The notes under the pieces were generated by a model, which ran no database searches, was not told where the DNA came from, and saw nothing but the letters and a program-made list of their open reading frames with translations. 64,000 nucleotides of DNA from Streptomyces sp. NRRL S-1022 (lineage in GTDB: Bacteria; Actinomycetota; Actinomycetes; Streptomycetales; Streptomycetaceae). Position 1 is the stretch's first letter. Every line of letters begins with the position of its first letter. Positions 8,730-17,613 of the stretch are shown here, piece by piece. Location of the stretch: contig NZ_JOIU01000004.1 of NCBI RefSeq assembly GCF_000720135.1, positions 206,941-270,940 of the forward strand, given 5' to 3'. The position numbers were made by a program, and so were the translations under genes.

Positions 8730-10751
8730 TCAGCCGTCGAGTCGTACGACCCGGACGGCCCCCGCCGGGACCGCGAGGCGGCCCGCGGCGCGTTCGCCCG
8801 TCAGCAGTTCGGTGCCGGGCGCGTCCAGCGGCACCTTGGTGTCGCCGGCGGTGTGGTTGATGACGAAGAGGTAGGTGCCCGACTCCCCGCGGCGGCGCAC
8901 GACCTCGACGTCGCGGGGCAGGCCGGCGCGCGGGGCGACGCCGGCGTCGTCGGCAGCCCAGCCGAGGACCGCGTCCAGGCCCTGGGCGTCGAGGCGGGTG
9001 GAGACGTACCAGGCGGTGCCGCGGCCGAGCCGGTGCCGGGTGACGGCCGGGCGGCCCGCGGTGAGCCCGTCGGCGTACGTCCAGACGGTCTCGGCGCCCC
9101 GCGGGACGACGAACTCCGTCCACACGTCCCCGGTCAGCTCGGAGCCGTCCGGGCCGGTCAGCCGCACCCGCTCGTCCTTCAGCAGCGGCGAGAACTCCTC
9201 CACCGCCAGCCCGAGGACGTCACGCAGCACGCCGGGGTGGGCGCCCTCGTGGACGGCGTCGTGCTCGTCCACGATCCCGGAGAAGTACGACACCACGAGC
9301 GTGCCGCCGTGCTCGACGTACTCGCGGACGTTGTGCCCGGCGGCCTCCGTCATCAGGTACAGGGCCGGGACGACGACCAGGGGGTAGCGCGACAGGTCGG
9401 CTTCCGGGTGGGCGAAGTCGACCGTGAGGTGGCGGTCGTAGAGGACCTCGTAGAAGGAGTCGGCGCGTTCGCGCGGGTCGTGGTCCTCGCTGGGGCGCCA
9501 GGACAGGTTCTGCGCCCACCAGGACTGCCAGTCCCACAGCATCGCCGCGTCGGCCTCGGTGCGGGTGTCCCGGATCTCGCCCAGCGCGCCGACGGAGGCG
9601 CCGAGTGCGACGACCTCGCGCCAGACACGGGTGTCGGTGCCCCCGTGCGGCAGCATCGCCGAGTGGAACTTCTCGGCGCCGCGCCGGGACTGGCGCCACT
9701 GGAAGAACATCGCGCCCTCGGAGCCGCGCGCCACGTGCGCGAGGGAGTTGCGGGCCATCTGTCCCGGCGCCTTCGCGGGGTTGCGGGGCTGCCAGTTGAC
9801 GCCCGAGGTGGAGTGCTCCAGCAGCAGCCAGGGGGCACCGCCGGCGACCGAACGGGTGAGGTCGGCGGCCATGGCGAGGTTGACATGGGTGCGGCGGCCG
9901 TCGGTGATCAGGTAGTGGTCGTTGGTGACGAGGTCGACCTCACGTCCCCAGGCCCAGTAGTCCATGGAGTCGCACTGGCTGAGGGCGGTCATGAAGTTGG
10001 TGGTGACCGGCACGCCGGGTGAGAGGCGGTGCAGGATGTCCCGCTCCGCGCGGAAGTTCTCCCGGATGGTGGCGTCGGCGAACCGCTTGTAGTCCAGCGC
10101 CTGGCCGGGGTTGCCCACCGTCGGGGTGGCCCGGGGCGGGTTGATCACCGCGAGGTCGGTGTAGCGCTGGCCCCAGAAGGCCGTGCCCCAGGCCTCGTTG
10201 ACGGCGTCCACGCTGCCGTAGGTGTCCGCGAGCCATACGCGGAACCGGTCGGCGCAGGAGTCGCAGTAGCAGGCGGAGACGGGGACGCCGTACTCGTTGT
10301 GGACGTGCCACATCGCGAGCGCCGGATGGTCGCCGTAGCGCTCGGCGAGCCGGGTGGTGATGTTCGCGGCGGCGGCGCGGTAGTCGGCGTTGCTGTGGCA
10401 GATGGCGCCGCGCGAGCCGAACTCGTAGCGCACGCCCTCGGCGGTGACCGGCAGGGCCTCGGGGTGTGCCCGGTAGAACCAGACGGGCGGCACCACGGTG
10501 GGCGTGCCCAGGTCGACGCGGATGCCGTTCTCGTGCAGCAGGCCGACGACCCGGTCGAGCCAGCCGAAGTCGTACTCCCCCGGCGCCGGTTCCAGCAGGG
10601 CCCAGGAGAAGATGCCGACGCTCACCATGGTGACGCCGGCCTCCCGCATCAGCCGGACGTCCTCCAGCCAGACGGATTCCGGCCACTGCTCGGGGTTGTA
10701 GTCCCCACCATAGGCGAGCCGGGTGAGGCCCCTGGGGCTGGTGTCCGACAT
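8730..10751 (-). CDS. Beta-galactosidase, GH42
   Basis: A 673-residue cytoplasmic GH42 enzyme that removes galactose from beta-galactosides. Visible marks are YGGDYNPEQWP at the N terminus, HVHNEYG with the acid/base Glu153, the CYCDSC metal cluster, and LLLEHSTSGVNW with nucleophile Glu312; the C-terminal half matches the trimerisation and beta domains. No signal peptide, so it should act on imported galacto-oligosaccharides. It is divergent from the importer operon, and palindromes of the LacI type lie in its promoter region. Confidence 0.93.
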   Translation of the reverse strand: MSDTSPRGLTRLAYGGDYNPEQWPESVWLEDVRLMREAGVTMVSVGIFSWALLEPAPGEYDFGWLDRVVGLLHENGIRVDLGTPTVVPPVWFYRAHPEALPVTAEGVRYEFGSRGAICHSNADYRAAAANITTRLAERYGDHPALAMWHVHNEYGVPVSACYCDSCADRFRVWLADTYGSVDAVNEAWGTAFWGQRYTDLAVINPPRATPTVGNPGQALDYKRFADATIRENFRAERDILHRLSPGVPVTTNFMTALSQCDSMDYWAWGREVDLVTNDHYLITDGRRTHVNLAMAADLTRSVAGGAPWLLLEHSTSGVNWQPRNPAKAPGQMARNSLAHVARGSEGAMFFQWRQSRRGAEKFHSAMLPHGGTDTRVWREVVALGASVGALGEIRDTRTEADAAMLWDWQSWWAQNLSWRPSEDHDPRERADSFYEVLYDRHLTVDFAHPEADLSRYPLVVVPALYLMTEAAGHNVREYVEHGGTLVVSYFSGIVDEHDAVHEGAHPGVLRDVLGLAVEEFSPLLKDERVRLTGPDGSELTGDVWTEFVVPRGAETVWTYADGLTAGRPAVTRHRLGRGTAWYVSTRLDAQGLDAVLGWAADDAGVAPRAGLPRDVEVVRRRGESGTYLFVINHTAGDTKVPLDAPGTELLTGERAAGRLAVPAGAVRVVRLDG

Positions 10752-10776
10752 GACTGTCTCCCGAGGAATCGATCAT

Positions 10777-10792
10777 TTGGGAACGTGCACAC
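10777..10792. promoter_or_regulatory. Operator half of the galactan locus, lacZ-side
   Basis: GGGAACGTGCACA at 10779-10791 resembles the two palindromes near 10.87 and 10.93 kb. It sits about 30 bp before the beta-galactosidase start and probably binds the LacI-family protein of this locus. Confidence 0.55.
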
Positions 10793-10865
10793 ACAGCATC
10801 GGCGGTGCCAGCCCAACATAACCGCACAGCAACAACCATTGACAAGTGTCCGGGATGTTTCTCTA

Positions 10866-10881
10866 CTGTGAACGCTCACAG
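10866..10881. promoter_or_regulatory. LacI-type operator, central
   Basis: CTGTGAACGCTCACAG is a 16-bp palindrome with one mismatched pair, centred on CG as LacI-family sites are. It lies midway between the divergent genes. Confidence 0.65.
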
Positions 10882-10920
10882 AAGCATGGCAGGGGCTCCA
10901 GCGCACTGAGCGCCCCGCTC

Positions 10921-10936
10921 ATGTGAACGTGCACAT
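10921..10936. promoter_or_regulatory. LacI-type operator, importer-side
   Basis: ATGTGAACGTGCACAT is a 16-bp palindrome with one mismatched pair, about 50 bp before the solute-binding protein start. It shares TGTGAACGT with the other sites. Confidence 0.65.
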
Positions 10937-10987
10937 CTGCATGGCAGGTCCCCGCAGCGGGCGGGGGCCCAGGTCAGGGGAGAAACC

Positions 10988-12304
10988 ATGCCGCACACGA
11001 AGCGCCGTCGCCTCGTGACAACCGCCGTCGCCGTGTCCCTCGGCGCCACCGCCCTCGCCGCCTGCGGTTCCGGGGACGACAGCAAGGCCGAGTCGGGTCC
11101 CGTCTCGCTGACGTACTGGACCTGGACACCCGGCATGGACAAGGTCGTCGACCTGTGGAACAAGGGGCCGGGGAAGAAGGACCGGATCACCGTCACGGTG
11201 AAGAAGCAGGCGTCCGGCGACACGCTGGTCACCAAGATCCTCACCGCGCACAAGGCGCACAAGGCCCCGGACCTGGTCCAGGCCGAGTACCAGGCGCTGC
11301 CGACGCTGGTCAGCAACGACGCCCTGGCCGACATCTCGAAGGAAGTCGGCGACGACGAGGCGAAGTTCGCCGAGGGCGTCTGGCAGCAGACCACGCTCGG
11401 CACGGACGCGGTCTACGCGGTGCCCCAGGACATCGGCCCGATGATGTTCTACTACCGCGAGGACCTGTTCAAGAGTTACGGCCTCAAGGTCCCCACCACC
11501 TGGGAGCAGTTCGCCGAGACCGCCCGCCGGCTCAAGAAGAAGGCACCGGACAAGGACCTGACCACCTTCTCCGCCAACGACTCCGGCCTCTTCGCGGGGC
11601 TCGCCCAGCAGGCCGGCGCCAAGTGGTGGACCACCTCCGGCGACCGGTGGAGGGTCGGCATCGACGACGCCGCCACCCGGAAGGTCGCCACGTTCTGGGG
11701 CGGCCTGGTCAAGGAGGGCGTCATCGACAACCAGCCGATGTACACCCCGTCCTGGAACAAGGCGCTGGACACCGGCAAGCAGATCGCCTGGGTGAGCGCC
11801 GTGTGGGCGCCGGGCACGCTGACCACGGCGGCACCGGACACCAAGGGCAAGTGGGCCATGGCCCCGCTCCCCCAGTGGTCGGCCGAACAGGACGTCACCG
11901 GCAGCTGGGGCGGCTCCTCGACGGCGGTCACCACCGACTCCGCGCACAAGGAGGCCGCCGCCGAGTTCGCGTCCTGGCTGAACACCGACCACGACGCCCT
12001 GAACGCGCTGGCGAAGGAGGGCGGCATCTACCCGGCCTCCACCTCCGCCCAGCTGAGCGGCGCCTTCTCCAACCCGCCGGCGTACTTCGCCAACCAGCCG
12101 GACTTCTACACCAAGGCCGCCGACATCGCGAAGACCACCGCGCCGTCCGCGTGGGGCCCGAACGTGAACGTCGCCTACACGTCCTTCAAGGACGCCTTCG
12201 GCGCCGCCGCCAGGAACAAGTCGGACTTCGCCGCCGCCCTGGGGAAGATGCAGGACGACACGGTCGCCGACATGAAGAAGCAGGGCTTCGAGGTCGCTCG
12301 GTGA
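10988..12304 (+). CDS. ABC sugar-binding lipoprotein (CUT1)
   Basis: A 438-residue extracellular solute-binding protein of the type serving CUT1 oligosaccharide importers. The signal peptide ends in a lipobox (TALAAC), so Cys is lipid-anchored. The mature part has SLTYWTWTPGMDK and PQDIGPMMFYYREDLF, usual for family 1 binding proteins. Its stop overlaps the first permease start (GTGA). Substrate is likely galacto-oligosaccharides released by the GH53 enzyme, from context. No ATPase gene is in the operon; CUT1 systems in these bacteria often use the shared MsiK ATPase, encoded elsewhere. Confidence 0.9.
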   Translation: MPHTKRRRLVTTAVAVSLGATALAACGSGDDSKAESGPVSLTYWTWTPGMDKVVDLWNKGPGKKDRITVTVKKQASGDTLVTKILTAHKAHKAPDLVQAEYQALPTLVSNDALADISKEVGDDEAKFAEGVWQQTTLGTDAVYAVPQDIGPMMFYYREDLFKSYGLKVPTTWEQFAETARRLKKKAPDKDLTTFSANDSGLFAGLAQQAGAKWWTTSGDRWRVGIDDAATRKVATFWGGLVKEGVIDNQPMYTPSWNKALDTGKQIAWVSAVWAPGTLTTAAPDTKGKWAMAPLPQWSAEQDVTGSWGGSSTAVTTDSAHKEAAAEFASWLNTDHDALNALAKEGGIYPASTSAQLSGAFSNPPAYFANQPDFYTKAADIAKTTAPSAWGPNVNVAYTSFKDAFGAAARNKSDFAAALGKMQDDTVADMKKQGFEVAR

Positions 12305-13227
12305 GCAGCCCCGCCGGCCGGAAGTCGTACGGGGTCAAGGGGGCCCCGTACGGCTTCCTCCTCCCCGCCGTGATCCTGTTCGCCCTCTTCTTCGCGCTGC
12401 CCATCGGCTACGCGGTCTGGCTCAGCTTCCGCAAGGTGCACGTCTCCGGTCTCGGCCTGGGTTCGGGTGCGCGCAAGGAGGTGTGGGCCGGTGCCGAGAA
12501 CTACACCGAGGCCTTCCAGGACAGCGAGCTGCTGAACGGCGCGCTGCGCGTGCTCGGCTACGGCTGCATCGTCGTCCCTGTGATGCTGGGCCTGGCGCTG
12601 CTGTTCGCGCTGATGCTGGACTCCGACAAGGTGCGGCTCGCCCCGTTCACCCGGCTCGCGATCTTCCTGCCGTACGCCGTCCCCGGCGTGGTGGCCGCGC
12701 TGCTGTGGGGGTTCCTGTACCTGCCGGACGTCAGCCCGTTCTACTTCGTGCTGGACAAGCTGGGGATGCCGCAGCCGGACCTGCTGGACGGCGGTCCGCT
12801 GTACCTCGCCCTGTCCAACATCGCGGTCTGGGGCGGCACCGGCTTCAACATGATCGTCATCTACACCTCGCTGCGGTCCATCCCGGCCGAGGTGTACGAG
12901 GCGGCGAAGCTGGACGGCGCCACCCCCGTGCAGATCGCTCTGCGGATCAAGATCCCGATGGTGGCACCCTCGCTGGTGCTGACCTTCTTCTTCTCGATCA
13001 TCGCGACGCTCCAGGTGTTCAACGAGCCGACCACCCTGAAGCCCCTGACCAACTCGGTCAACACGACCTGGAGCCCGCTGATGAAGGTGTACCAGGACGC
13101 CTTCGGCCGGAACGACATCTACTCGGCGGCGGCCGAGGCGACGCTGATCGCCGTGGTCACGCTGCTGCTGTCGTTCGGCTTCCTGCGGGCCGCGAACCGA
13201 CGGAACAAGCAGGAGGCAGCGGGATGA
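12301..13227 (+). CDS. CUT1 sugar ABC importer, permease 1 (MalF-like)
   Basis: A 308-residue inner-membrane permease with about six helices. The EAA loop reads VYEAAKLDGATPVQIALRIKIP, which contacts the ATPase. GTG at 12301 overlaps the binding-protein stop, and the next permease start overlaps its stop (ATGA), so all three are coupled. The Gly-rich ALLWGFLYLPDVSP segment is usual for MalF-type partners. Confidence 0.9.
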   Translation: MSSPAGRKSYGVKGAPYGFLLPAVILFALFFALPIGYAVWLSFRKVHVSGLGLGSGARKEVWAGAENYTEAFQDSELLNGALRVLGYGCIVVPVMLGLALLFALMLDSDKVRLAPFTRLAIFLPYAVPGVVAALLWGFLYLPDVSPFYFVLDKLGMPQPDLLDGGPLYLALSNIAVWGGTGFNMIVIYTSLRSIPAEVYEAAKLDGATPVQIALRIKIPMVAPSLVLTFFFSIIATLQVFNEPTTLKPLTNSVNTTWSPLMKVYQDAFGRNDIYSAAAEATLIAVVTLLLSFGFLRAANRRNKQEAAG

Positions 13228-14129
13228 GCACCCTCGCCGTCCGCAAGGCCGCACCGGCCGCCGGCACCACCCCGGGTACGGCGCAGGGCCCGCCGCTGCG
13301 CCGCCGGACCGCGCTGGTCCCGACGGTCACGCTGCTGCTCGGCGCGGTCTACACGCTGCTGCCGGTCGCCTGGGTGGTGATCGCGTCGACCAAGTCCGGC
13401 CACGAGCTGTTCTCCACGTTCACGTTCCTGCCCGGCACCGGCTTCGCCGACAACATCAAGGACCTCGACTCCTACCGGGGCGGCGTCTACTGGACGTGGA
13501 TGGGCAACTCCGCCCTGTACGCGGGTCTCGGCGCGGTGCTGTCCACCGCCGTGTCGGCGTTCAGCGGCTACGCGCTGGCGACCTACCGCTTCAGGGGCCG
13601 CGAGACGATGTTCAACGTCCTGCTCGCGGGCGTCCTGATGCCGCCGGTGATCCTCGCGATCCCGCAGTACCTGCTGCTGGCCAAGGCCGACCTCACGGAC
13701 TCCCACCTGTCCGTGCTGCTGCCGCAGATCCTCTCCCCGTACGGCGTCTACCTCGCCCGGATCTACGCGTCCGCCGCCGTGCCGGCCGACGTGGTGGAGG
13801 CGGGGCGGATGGACGGGGCGGGCGAGTGGCGGATCTTCACCCGGATCGCGCTGCCGATGATGATCCCCGGCATGGTCACGGTGTTCCTGTTCCAGTTCGT
13901 CGCGATCTGGAACAACTTCCTGCTGCCGTACATCATGCTGAGCGACGACGAGAAGTTCCCGCTCACCCTGGGTCTGTACACACTGCTGGAGCAGGGCTCC
14001 AACACCCCCGCGCTGTACACCCTGGTGATCACCGGGGCGTTCCTCGCGGTGCTCCCGCTGATCGCCCTCTTCCTGGTCGTCCAGCGGTTCTGGAGTCTGG
14101 ATCTGCTGTCCGGGGCCGTAAAGTCATGA
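13224..14129 (+). CDS. CUT1 sugar ABC importer, permease 2 (MalG-like)
   Basis: A 301-residue permease with six helices after a 30-residue cytoplasmic N terminus. PVAWVVIASTKS, NSALYAGLGAV and the EAA loop VVEAGRMDGAGEWRIFTRI are the MalG-type marks. ATG at 13224 and the stop at 14129 both overlap neighbours, joining the importer to the LacI gene in one message. Confidence 0.9.
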   Translation: MSTLAVRKAAPAAGTTPGTAQGPPLRRRTALVPTVTLLLGAVYTLLPVAWVVIASTKSGHELFSTFTFLPGTGFADNIKDLDSYRGGVYWTWMGNSALYAGLGAVLSTAVSAFSGYALATYRFRGRETMFNVLLAGVLMPPVILAIPQYLLLAKADLTDSHLSVLLPQILSPYGVYLARIYASAAVPADVVEAGRMDGAGEWRIFTRIALPMMIPGMVTVFLFQFVAIWNNFLLPYIMLSDDEKFPLTLGLYTLLEQGSNTPALYTLVITGAFLAVLPLIALFLVVQRFWSLDLLSGAVKS

Positions 14130-15157
14130 CCATGGGCAATTCGGGGGGCCGGCGCAGACCGCCGACGATCCACGACGTGGCGCGCGAGGCAGGCGTCTCG
14201 CGCGGCACCGTCTCGCGTGTCCTCAACGGCGGGCACTACGTCAGCCCCGCCGCCCAGGAGGCGGTCAACGCCGCCATCCGCAGGACCGGGTACGTCGTGA
14301 ACCGGCACGCCCGCTCGCTGATCACGGGCCGCTCCGACTCGGTGGGCTTCCTGCTGACCGAGCCGCAGGAGCGGTTCTTCGAGGACCCCAACTTCAACGT
14401 CCTGCTGCGCGGCTGCACCCAGGCGCTGGCCGCGCACGACGTCCCGCTGCTGCTGATGCTGGCCGGGACCGAGGACGAACGGCGGCGCATCACGCGGTAC
14501 ATCACCGCCGGGCACGTCGACGGGGTGCTGCTGGTCTCCAGCCACTCCGGTGATCCGGTCGCCGAGGAGCTGCGGGAGGCGGGGGTGCCGCTGGTCGCCT
14601 GCGGCAAGCCGATCGGACTGGGCTCGAAGGTGAGTTACGTGGCCGCCGACGACCGGGACGGCGCCCGGGACATGGTCCGGCACCTGCTGTCGCTGGGGCG
14701 GCGCCGGATCGGCGTGGTCACCGGCCCGCTGGACACCCCCGGTGGTGTGGAGCGGCTCGCCGGGTACCGGGAGGTGCTCGCCGAGGCGGGCCTCGCGGCC
14801 GACGAGCGGCTCGTCGTCTCCGGCGACTACAGCCGGGCCAGCGGGGAGGCGGGCGCGGAGCGGCTGCTGGCGCAGGCACCGGACATGGACGCCGTGTTCG
14901 TCGCCTCCGATCTGATGGCGCAGGGCGTGCTGGCGGCCCTGCACCGGGCCGGGAGGCGGGTGCCGGACGACATCGCCGTCGGCGGTTTCGACGACTCGCC
15001 GGCGGCGACCGCCGCCACCCCGGCGCTCACCACGATCCGGCAGCCCTGGGACCGGATCAGCAACGAGATGGTCCGGGTGCTGCTCGCCCAGATGGGCGGA
15101 GAGGACCCGGCGGCGGTCATCCTGCCGACGGAGCTGGTCAGGCGCGACTCGACGTGA
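14126..15157 (+). CDS. LacI-family regulator of the galactan locus
   Basis: A 343-residue repressor: HTH at residues 14-36 (TIHDVAREAGVSRGTVSRVL) and a periplasmic-binding-protein-like ligand domain (VDGVLLVSS, DAVFVASDLMAQGVL, VGGFDDSP). It is the last gene of the importer operon, its ATG overlapping the permease stop; a second ATG lies two codons on. Three matching palindromes between the divergent arms are its probable sites, giving sugar-induced autoregulation. The last 20 bp overlap the convergent lipoprotein gene. Confidence 0.92.
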   Translation: MTMGNSGGRRRPPTIHDVAREAGVSRGTVSRVLNGGHYVSPAAQEAVNAAIRRTGYVVNRHARSLITGRSDSVGFLLTEPQERFFEDPNFNVLLRGCTQALAAHDVPLLLMLAGTEDERRRITRYITAGHVDGVLLVSSHSGDPVAEELREAGVPLVACGKPIGLGSKVSYVAADDRDGARDMVRHLLSLGRRRIGVVTGPLDTPGGVERLAGYREVLAEAGLAADERLVVSGDYSRASGEAGAERLLAQAPDMDAVFVASDLMAQGVLAALHRAGRRVPDDIAVGGFDDSPAATAATPALTTIRQPWDRISNEMVRVLLAQMGGEDPAAVILPTELVRRDST

Positions 15158-15854
15158 CGGCGGGTGCCTCGGTCCGCCGGACGTCCCGGCACCCGACCTG
15201 CGACGCGCCGCCGTACGGCGTGACGGTGGTCCGGGTGCCCGTGACGGTTCCGTCCAGGCAGAGCCGTCCGCCCATGATCCGCAGGTCGAGCGTGAACGTC
15301 GTACTCCGGCCCGCCTCGTCCGGGCCGTCGATGCGCTCGTCCGGGTAACCGAGGCCGTGCAGCGCGTCCCGGACCTGACCGGGGGTGGGGTCCGGTGTCC
15401 TGGCCAGGGCGTCGCCGATCCGCCGGGCGTGGACGCGGGCCTCGCACTTCTCCACGCCGGTCAGCGCCACCTCTTCGCGGGGGTCGGCCGGCGTCCCGGA
15501 CGTCTGCGGGGCCGGCCTGCCCGGGAGCGTGGGCAGCCGGGTGGGCGCGGTGCGCGGCTTCCCCGGCTCGGACGGCTCGGGCGGGACGGTGGCCGGTGGC
15601 TGGGGCACGCACGGCTCGGCGAGCGAGGTGAGGAGGTCCATGAACCGGACGAACTCCGGTCCCTCGGAGTGCGTGCGGGCGGTCACGGACCGGCTGCCGG
15701 CACCGTCGCTCCCGGTCTGCCCGCCGCCCGCCCGTTCACTGCCGCAGGCGGCCAGGACCAGCGCGCACAGGGCGAGCGGCACGGCCCGGTTCCGGACCCG
15801 GGTGAGCCGAACCGCCCGGCCGGCAGAAGGTGTTGCGCTGAAGAGTGGCTTCAT
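15138..15854 (-). CDS. Hypothetical secreted lipoprotein
   Basis: A 238-residue protein. A positively charged N terminus and hydrophobic segment end in LVLAACGS, a clear lipobox, so it is probably anchored outside the membrane. The mature region has a Pro-rich linker (about residues 80-120) and a C-terminal domain with FTLDLRIMGGRLCLDGTVTG. Two Cys residues may pair. I do not recognise the domain. It overlaps the convergent LacI gene by 20 bp and precedes the two-component genes in the same orientation. Confidence 0.7.
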   Translation of the reverse strand: MKPLFSATPSAGRAVRLTRVRNRAVPLALCALVLAACGSERAGGGQTGSDGAGSRSVTARTHSEGPEFVRFMDLLTSLAEPCVPQPPATVPPEPSEPGKPRTAPTRLPTLPGRPAPQTSGTPADPREEVALTGVEKCEARVHARRIGDALARTPDPTPGQVRDALHGLGYPDERIDGPDEAGRSTTFTLDLRIMGGRLCLDGTVTGTRTTVTPYGGASQVGCRDVRRTEAPAVTSSRA

Positions 15855-15897
15855 GGATGCAGTCTCGGGTGTGCGCGGCGGCCGGGCATGAGTACGG

Positions 15898-16608
15898 CTA
15901 CTCAGTTCCCCTCCGCGCGCCGGCGCGGCTGTCGCCCGGTGTCACCAGTCCCGTCTCGTAGGCGAGGACGACCGCCTGGGCGCGGTCGCGCAGACCGAGC
16001 TTCGCGAAGATGCGGGCCACGTGGGACTTGACCGTGGCCTCGCTCAGGGTCAGCTCGGCGGCCAGTTCGCCGTTGGACAGGCCGCGGCCCATCAGCGTCA
16101 GCACCTCCCGCTCGCGGGGGGTGAGGGCGGCCAGCCCTTCGGGCACGGGTACGGGGGTCCGCCCGGCCTCGGCCGCGTACCGCTCCACCAGGCGCCGGGT
16201 GATCTGCGGGGCCAGCAGGGCGTCGCCGGTGCCGACCAGCCGTACGGCCGCCGCCAGGTGCTCCGGGGTGACGTCCTTGAGCAGGAAGCCGCTGGCCCCG
16301 AGGGACAGGGCCGTGTACACGTACCGGTCCAGGTCGAAGGTGGTCAGCATGAGCACCCGGCAGCCGGGAGCGTCGGCCAGGATGCGCCGGGTGGCCTCCA
16401 GGCCGTCCATGACCGGCATGCGGATGTCCATGAGGACGACGTCCGGCTTCAGTTCGCGGACCGCGGTGACCGCTTCGGCGCCGTCGGCGGCCTCGCCGGC
16501 CACCTCGATGCCCCGGGCGGTGAGGATCAGCCGGAAGCCGGTCCGGATCAGCGTCTGGTCGTCGGCGATCAGGACGCGGGGCGCCCGCCCGGGCGCGTCC
16601 GCGGTCAC
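15898..16608 (-). CDS. NarL/LuxR-type response regulator
   Basis: A 236-residue regulator. The receiver domain has VLIADDQ acidic residues, phospho-acceptor Asp61 in VVLMDIRMP, the Thr in LMLTTFD and the Lys in FLLKDV. The C-terminal LuxR HTH is LTPREREVLTLMGRGLSNGE and following. GTG at 16608 overlaps the kinase stop (GTGA), so they form one operon and a cognate pair. A near-perfect palindrome in front of the operon and the divergent ABC gene is a likely target. Confidence 0.92.
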   Translation of the reverse strand: MTADAPGRAPRVLIADDQTLIRTGFRLILTARGIEVAGEAADGAEAVTAVRELKPDVVLMDIRMPVMDGLEATRRILADAPGCRVLMLTTFDLDRYVYTALSLGASGFLLKDVTPEHLAAAVRLVGTGDALLAPQITRRLVERYAAEAGRTPVPVPEGLAALTPREREVLTLMGRGLSNGELAAELTLSEATVKSHVARIFAKLGLRDRAQAVVLAYETGLVTPGDSRAGARRGTE

Positions 16609-17474
16609 GGCCGGTCCAGGGGGATGCGGGCGCGGACGCGGAAGCCGCCGCCGAGTCTGCGCCGGGCGTCGAGGTCGCCGCCGTAGACGGCGACCCGTTC
16701 GCGCAGGCCGAGCAGGCCGCGTCCGGTGCCCTGGGCATGCCGTCCTGGGCCGGCCGGTGCGGTCCCGGTGAGCACGCTGGGGCCGGTGTTGAGGATTTCG
16801 ACGCGCAGGGCGTGGTCGGCGTAGCGCACGGTCACCTGGGCCTTGCCGCCGTCGCCGTGCCGGAGCGCGTTGGTCAGGGCCTCCTGGACGATGCGGTAGG
16901 CGGTCACGTCGACGCCCTGCGGCAGCGACCGCGGCTCGCCCGAGACGCGGACCTCGACGGGCAGGCCGGCGAACGATATCCGGTCCACCAGCGGGCCGAG
17001 GCGGTCGAGGCCGGGCTGCGGCGCGAGCGGCGTACGCACCGGTGTCGCGCCCCGATACGCTGCCGGATCCGCGGCCGGTCCCGGGTCGCCGTCCGTGCCG
17101 TCCTGCGCGGGGGCGAGCAGGCCCAGCAGGTGTCTGAGGTCGGTCATCGCGCCCCGGCCCGCGTCCTCGACGGCCCGCAGCGCGGTGGCCGCCTCGTCCG
17201 GCATCGTGCCGAGCACCTCGCGGGCGGCGCTCGCCTGGACGACCATCAGACTGACGTTGTGACTGACGATGTCGTGCAACTCGCGGGCTATCCGGTCGCG
17301 TTCGGCCGCGATCGCGGCCTCGGCGGCGCTCTCCCGCTCCCGTTCCAGCAGCCAGCCCCGCTCCCCCACCGCCGCCTGCCAGCGGTGCCGGGTGCGCACC
17401 AGCGCCGCGGTCAGCCCCAGGACCGCCGCGCACGCCACCGCGAGCACCACCGTCAGCATGTCGTCCTCCCCCAT
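16605..17474 (-). CDS. Sensor histidine kinase (HisKA_3 type), short
   Basis: A 289-residue kinase with one clear N-terminal transmembrane helix (residues 6-26), then a coiled segment and the dimerisation helix ERDRIARELHDIVSHNVS with phospho-His67. The ATPase part shows VQEALTNALRHG (N box) and GTGRGLLGLRERV (G box). It lacks the usual four-helix or extracellular sensor, so it may sense membrane state or rely on the ABC exporter encoded opposite, as in some peptide-resistance modules (inference). Confidence 0.9.
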   Translation of the reverse strand: MGEDDMLTVVLAVACAAVLGLTAALVRTRHRWQAAVGERGWLLERERESAAEAAIAAERDRIARELHDIVSHNVSLMVVQASAAREVLGTMPDEAATALRAVEDAGRGAMTDLRHLLGLLAPAQDGTDGDPGPAADPAAYRGATPVRTPLAPQPGLDRLGPLVDRISFAGLPVEVRVSGEPRSLPQGVDVTAYRIVQEALTNALRHGDGGKAQVTVRYADHALRVEILNTGPSVLTGTAPAGPGRHAQGTGRGLLGLRERVAVYGGDLDARRRLGGGFRVRARIPLDRP

Positions 17475-17515
17475 GGCCCCACTCTCGCAGACGGCACCGA
17501 CAGCCGCATCGGCCT

Positions 17516-17539
17516 GGGGATCCAGTGCACTGCATCCCC
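17516..17539. promoter_or_regulatory. 24-bp palindrome between kinase and ABC exporter
   Basis: The left half GGGGATCCAGTG and right half CACTGCATCCCC are inverted copies with a single mismatched pair; the inner CAGTGCACTG is perfect. It lies 42 bp before the kinase start and 75 bp before the ATPase start and is a good candidate for the response-regulator site. Confidence 0.6.
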
Positions 17540-17613
17540 GGGATGAGCCGGGCGGACGAGTGCCGTCCGGGGAGGGATGCCCCGGGCTGCGGCCGCCGTC
17601 TAGCGTCCTGCCC

